From an uncultured bacterium (GTDB lineage: Bacteria; Bacteroidota; Bacteroidia; Bacteroidales; Marinifilaceae): a stretch of DNA of 9,324 nt. The position numbers and the translations under genes were made by a program. Location: positions 1-9,324 of the forward strand of contig CAJMQA010000128.1 of the NCBI GenBank assembly GCA_905215395.1. Reading direction: 5' to 3'. Positions 7,216 through 9,324 of this stretch are shown one piece after another. Numbering within the stretch: position 1 is the first letter of the stretch; each line of letters opens with the position of its first letter. Below the pieces are notes generated by a model, which was given only the letters and a program-made list of their open reading frames with translations, was not told where the DNA came from and ran no database searches.

Positions 7216-7945
7216 TAGGATCGTAATCCACATAATCATATACCGGGGAGATCACGCTGTTACAGTTGATTTTGCCTGTTGCCGTAGATAATGCCGGGAG
7301 AGAAGGTTGTACTCCGGAGTTGTTGATTTCACGTGACGGATCTGCTGCGGTCCGGAAAATATCCAGCTGCGTGATCACAATAATTCCTGCAATAGCTGAT
7401 GCTGCCAGTGCATATTTGAATAAACGATGTAAAATATTTCCGGAATTCCCGGAGTGGAGAAAGTCCGACATATCCGGAGCTTTGATTTTTGGAGCAGGCA
7501 TATTGACGGTTGCAGGAATATTTTTGTTCATTGGAACTGCAATTTCAAGCGGCTCCATGCCATAAGTTTCTGCAAAAAAATTATATTTTCCCGCTTCAAA
7601 AATAATATTGAACCGACGATCTGTAAAAAATACCCCGATGTCACCAAAAGCTACCCGCTGTTTCTGGTTTAATCTGATTTTCAGGTCTTCACAGAATAAC
7701 ATGAGTTGAGTTTTGGCCTTTTCATAACTGATGTTTTCTTTACTAGCGATCCAATTGACCAGTAATCCGTCGTTATGCGTCAGGTTACGGTTGAATAAAA
7801 TTTCTTTGGAAGGAGGACAAATCAGTCCACTGTTTTCATCAATATAGGCACTTTTATAATTGCATATAAATCCTCCGAAATCCGGGATAATTACGCAATC
7901 ATGCAAAAATAACAGATCAGATATGTATTCAATAAACCTATGCAT
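7196..7945 (-). CDS. HU-CCDC81-type domain membrane protein, short form without a visible SPOR domain
   Basis: A 249-residue protein resembling the Bacteroidetes proteins that carry paired HU-like domains (HU-CCDC81_bac type). The first domain spans about 1-62 (MHRFIEYISDLLFLHDCVII, then PDFGGFICNY and NLTHNDGLLVNWIA), the second about 66-132 (KAKTQLMLFCEDL, FGDIGVFFTD, NFFAETYGMEPL). A proline- and lysine-rich linker follows (about 138-160), then a transmembrane helix at 177-193 and a 56-residue tail ending DYDPIKDLSW. The topology implies the HU-like domains are cytoplasmic and the tail outside. Related proteins usually carry a C-terminal SPOR peptidoglycan-binding domain after the membrane helix; none is visible here, and the reading frame ends at an intact stop, so this is a naturally short form or one that lost it. 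Met1 is the only reasonable start: the next methionine is at residue 82. A role linking chromosome or cell pole to the envelope is only inference. Confidence 0.82.
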   Translation of the reverse strand: MHRFIEYISDLLFLHDCVIIPDFGGFICNYKSAYIDENSGLICPPSKEILFNRNLTHNDGLLVNWIASKENISYEKAKTQLMLFCEDLKIRLNQKQRVAFGDIGVFFTDRRFNIIFEAGKYNFFAETYGMEPLEIAVPMNKNIPATVNMPAPKIKAPDMSDFLHSGNSGNILHRLFKYALAASAIAGIIVITQLDIFRTAADPSREINNSGVQPSLPALSTATGKINCNSVISPVYDYVDYDPIKDLSW

Positions 7946-7949
7946 ACTA

Positions 7950-7979
7950 CAAAAGTAGAAAAAAATAATAGAATAGCAA
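7950..7979 (-). promoter_or_regulatory. Consensus Bacteroides promoter for the HU-domain gene
   Basis: On the minus strand, TTG (7979-7977), a 19-nt spacer, and TACTTTTG (7957-7950) match the Bacteroides TTG/TAnnTTTG consensus perfectly. Only four bases (TAGT) separate the -7 box from the ATG at 7945. With the usual placement of the box, transcription would start about at 7946, so the mRNA should have almost no leader. Confidence 0.65.
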
Positions 7980-8041
7980 TACTAGGGAAAAAATTAATTT
8001 CCGGCAGGTGGTTTATATAAAATTGATATTTTCTTGCTTTC

Positions 8042-8075
8042 TTTGCATGACATTCTAAGTAAAAAGATAAATTTC
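8042..8075 (+). promoter_or_regulatory. Candidate promoter for galE
   Basis: TTTG (8042-8045), a 22-nt spacer, and TAAATTTC (8068-8075) match the Bacteroides promoter consensus with one mismatch in the -7 box. The predicted start would lie near 8079, only about four nt before the ATG at 8083, which would again be an unusually short leader. Spacing is at the long end, so confidence is low. Confidence 0.35.
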
Positions 8076-8082
8076 TAACATT

Positions 8083-9099
8083 ATGAAGATTTTTGTAACG
8101 GGGGGAACTGGCTATATTGGTTCGCATACAGTTGTTGAGCTGCAGCAAAATGGGTTTGATGTGATAATTGCAGATAATTTATGCAATTCAGATCTGGAAG
8201 TATTGGACGGTATCGAGAAAATTACTGGTGTCCGGCCTGAATTTGAACAAATTGACTTGACTGAAAATGAAAAGGTGCGCGATTTTTTTTCACGTCACCG
8301 GGATATCGTTGCAGTGATTCATTTTGCGGCTTTGAAAGCTGTGGGTGAATCTGTACAGAAACCTTTGGAATATTATCGGAATAATCTGAATTCCTTGATG
8401 AATGTGCTTGCCGGGATGCGTGAATTCGGAATAAAGAATCTGGTGTTCTCTTCTTCCTGTACAGTGTATGGTCAGGCTGATGTATTGCCTGTTACCGAAA
8501 ATACTCCGAGGAAACAAGCAGAATCCCCCTATGGAAATACCAAGGCGATGTGTGAGGATATTATGCGTGACCTGGCTAAGGTAGAAGCAGGAATGAATCT
8601 TTTGGCATTACGTTATTTTAATCCTATCGGCGCCCATCCTTCTGCTTTTATCGGGGAGTTGCCCGATGGTGTTCCCAATAATCTGATTCCGTACCTGACT
8701 CAGACTGTGGCAGGAATTCGCCCGCTGCTGAACGTTTTCGGGAATGATTACAATACACCGGACGGTTCGCCGGTCCGGGATTATATAGATGTAGTCGATC
8801 TGGCTAAGGCACATGTAGTGGCTATCCGTCGTTTGCTGGAAGGAAAGAACAAGACAAATTATGAATATTTCAATATTGGAACAGGAAATGGTTTGTCTGT
8901 GCTGGAATTAATCAAGGCCTTTGAAAAAGCAACGGGTGAAAAGGTTAATTATAGGATTGTCGGACGCCGTGCCGGAGATATCGAAAAAGTATGGGCTGAT
9001 ACCTCTCTGGCTAATCAGGAATTGGGATGGAAAGCTGAGGTGCCTATTGAAGAGACTTTGGCTAATTGTTGGAAATGGCAAAAGACTCTAATGAAGTAA
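8083..9099 (+). CDS. galE: UDP-glucose 4-epimerase
   Basis: This 338-residue cytoplasmic enzyme interconverts UDP-glucose and UDP-galactose, serving galactose use and the supply of sugars for LPS and other surface glycans. It is a short-chain dehydrogenase/reductase: the NAD-binding glycine motif VTGGTGYIGSHT is at residues 5-16, the FAALKAVGES segment at 81-90, the catalytic serine in SSSCTVYG (Ser125), and the Tyr150-xxx-Lys154 pair in SPYGNTK. RYFNPIGAHPS, GSPVRDYIDVVDLA and YFNIGTGNGLSVLEL are typical GalE segments, and length and numbering track E. coli GalE closely (Ser124, Tyr149, Lys153 there). The cysteine in SSSCTVYG replaces the more common alanine. The start is fixed by the glycine motif. 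It is a single-gene unit: divergent from the HU-domain gene, with a terminator 26 nt after the stop. A preference for N-acetylated substrates cannot be excluded from sequence alone. Confidence 0.95.
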   Translation: MKIFVTGGTGYIGSHTVVELQQNGFDVIIADNLCNSDLEVLDGIEKITGVRPEFEQIDLTENEKVRDFFSRHRDIVAVIHFAALKAVGESVQKPLEYYRNNLNSLMNVLAGMREFGIKNLVFSSSCTVYGQADVLPVTENTPRKQAESPYGNTKAMCEDIMRDLAKVEAGMNLLALRYFNPIGAHPSAFIGELPDGVPNNLIPYLTQTVAGIRPLLNVFGNDYNTPDGSPVRDYIDVVDLAKAHVVAIRRLLEGKNKTNYEYFNIGTGNGLSVLELIKAFEKATGEKVNYRIVGRRAGDIEKVWADTSLANQELGWKAEVPIEETLANCWKWQKTLMK

Positions 9100-9125
9100 T
9101 TAACGCCTGTCAAAATATTTTACAC

Positions 9126-9154
9126 CGGATGTCTACTTTTAGGCATCCGTTTTT
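9126..9154 (+). terminator. Intrinsic terminator after galE
   Basis: The arms CGGATGTCTA (9126-9135) and TAGGCATCCG (9140-9149) form a 10-bp stem with one T-G wobble and a tight CTTT loop, followed by five T residues (9150-9154). It is a compact rho-independent terminator 26 nt beyond the galE stop. Confidence 0.9.
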
Positions 9155-9210
9155 ATAAATGGCCTTTATATTATTCTACAGAAAATCTTACTTTTATGTA
9201 GGTTTCCTTT

Positions 9211-9324
9211 GTCCGGTTTCGGGGATAGAGCTTTCGGACCCGGGACACTTCGTGACGGTCGTGTAAGTTTTTCTATCACTATCGGGGGAACTCCTCACTC
9301 CGTTCGTCAAACACACCCCGATGG
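9211..9324. repeat. GC-rich structured noncoding stretch, probable dispersed repeat, cut by window edge
   Basis: After an AT-rich spacer the composition rises (about 55% G+C by hand count over 9221-9324). Several inverted repeats are visible: GTCCG (9211-9215) with CGGAC (9235-9239); ACAC (9245-9248) with GTGT (9261-9264); and a 9-bp stem CTATCGGGG (9279-9287) with CCCCGATGG (9316-9324), one wobble pair, enclosing CTCCTCACTCCGTTCGTC (9291-9308). That enclosed core resembles, from memory, repetitive palindromic sequences scattered between genes in many Bacteroidetes genomes. No reading frame of useful length covers it. It could instead be the edge of a small RNA gene or a mobile element; the right boundary lies outside the window. 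Confidence 0.45.

Larger units (their letters stand above)
7946..8082. other. Divergent intergenic region, HU-domain gene / galE
   Basis: This 137-nt AT-rich gap carries the consensus minus-strand promoter at 7950-7979 and a weaker plus-strand candidate at 8042-8075. I see no convincing operator palindrome between them, no small reading frame and no RNA structure. Confidence 0.5.

Noticed and set aside
7191..7220. Small inverted repeats near the pssA/HU convergent ends (GGT/ACC, AGGAT/ATCCT)
   Set aside because: The stems are 3-5 bp with very tight loops and no following T-tract on either strand, so a terminator call is not supported.
7266..7672. Plus-strand open frames opposite the HU-domain gene (7266-7565, 7454-7672)
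   Set aside because: They are antisense to a gene with clear domain patterns and overlap each other in different frames, with no promoter or start signal of their own.
7891..8148. Minus-strand 85-codon frame spanning the HU/galE gap
   Set aside because: It overlaps the starts of both real genes and the consensus HU promoter, and its sequence shows no recognisable protein pattern.

Overview
The window reads as a chromosomal segment of a Bacteroidota bacterium, most likely of the order Bacteroidales. The reasons are an AT-leaning base composition, starts without a clear Shine-Dalgarno sequence, promoter-like sites of the Bacteroides type (TTG, about 19-22 nt, TAnnTTTG), a bacterial HU-CCDC81-type protein, and a DUF1573 lipo/periplasmic-type protein. 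I did not identify a species.

Layout. (1) Positions 1-3031, plus strand: the 3' part of a large membrane sensor histidine kinase of the NtrY type, then 10 nt later a small gene for a predicted membrane-anchored helix-turn-helix protein. (2) Positions 2976-5173, minus strand: a two-gene unit of an M20D-type amidohydrolase followed 11 nt later by a GT9 glycosyltransferase (ADP-heptose:LPS heptosyltransferase family). Its end overlaps the end of the HTH gene tail to tail by 56 nt. (3) Positions 5313-7215, plus strand: a secreted DUF1573 protein, a strong intrinsic terminator, and phosphatidylserine synthase (pssA) with its own promoter-like site. (4) Positions 7196-7945, minus strand: a HU-CCDC81-type membrane protein whose promoter match lies almost on its start codon. 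(5) Positions 8083-9099, plus strand: UDP-glucose 4-epimerase (galE) with a clean terminator. (6) The last ~115 nt are a more GC-rich, inverted-repeat-bearing noncoding stretch that looks like a dispersed repeat cut by the window edge.

Most genes concern the cell envelope: sensing (kinase/HTH pair), LPS core or surface glycan building (GT9, galE), phospholipid synthesis (pssA), and an exported domain of unknown function. Gene order suggests several small independent transcription units rather than one pathway. I saw no CRISPR array, tRNA, rRNA, transposase or phage gene. I found no convincing new multi-gene system. The items most worth a second look are the kinase plus membrane-tethered HTH pair, the near-leaderless HU-CCDC81 gene, and the structured repeat at the right edge.
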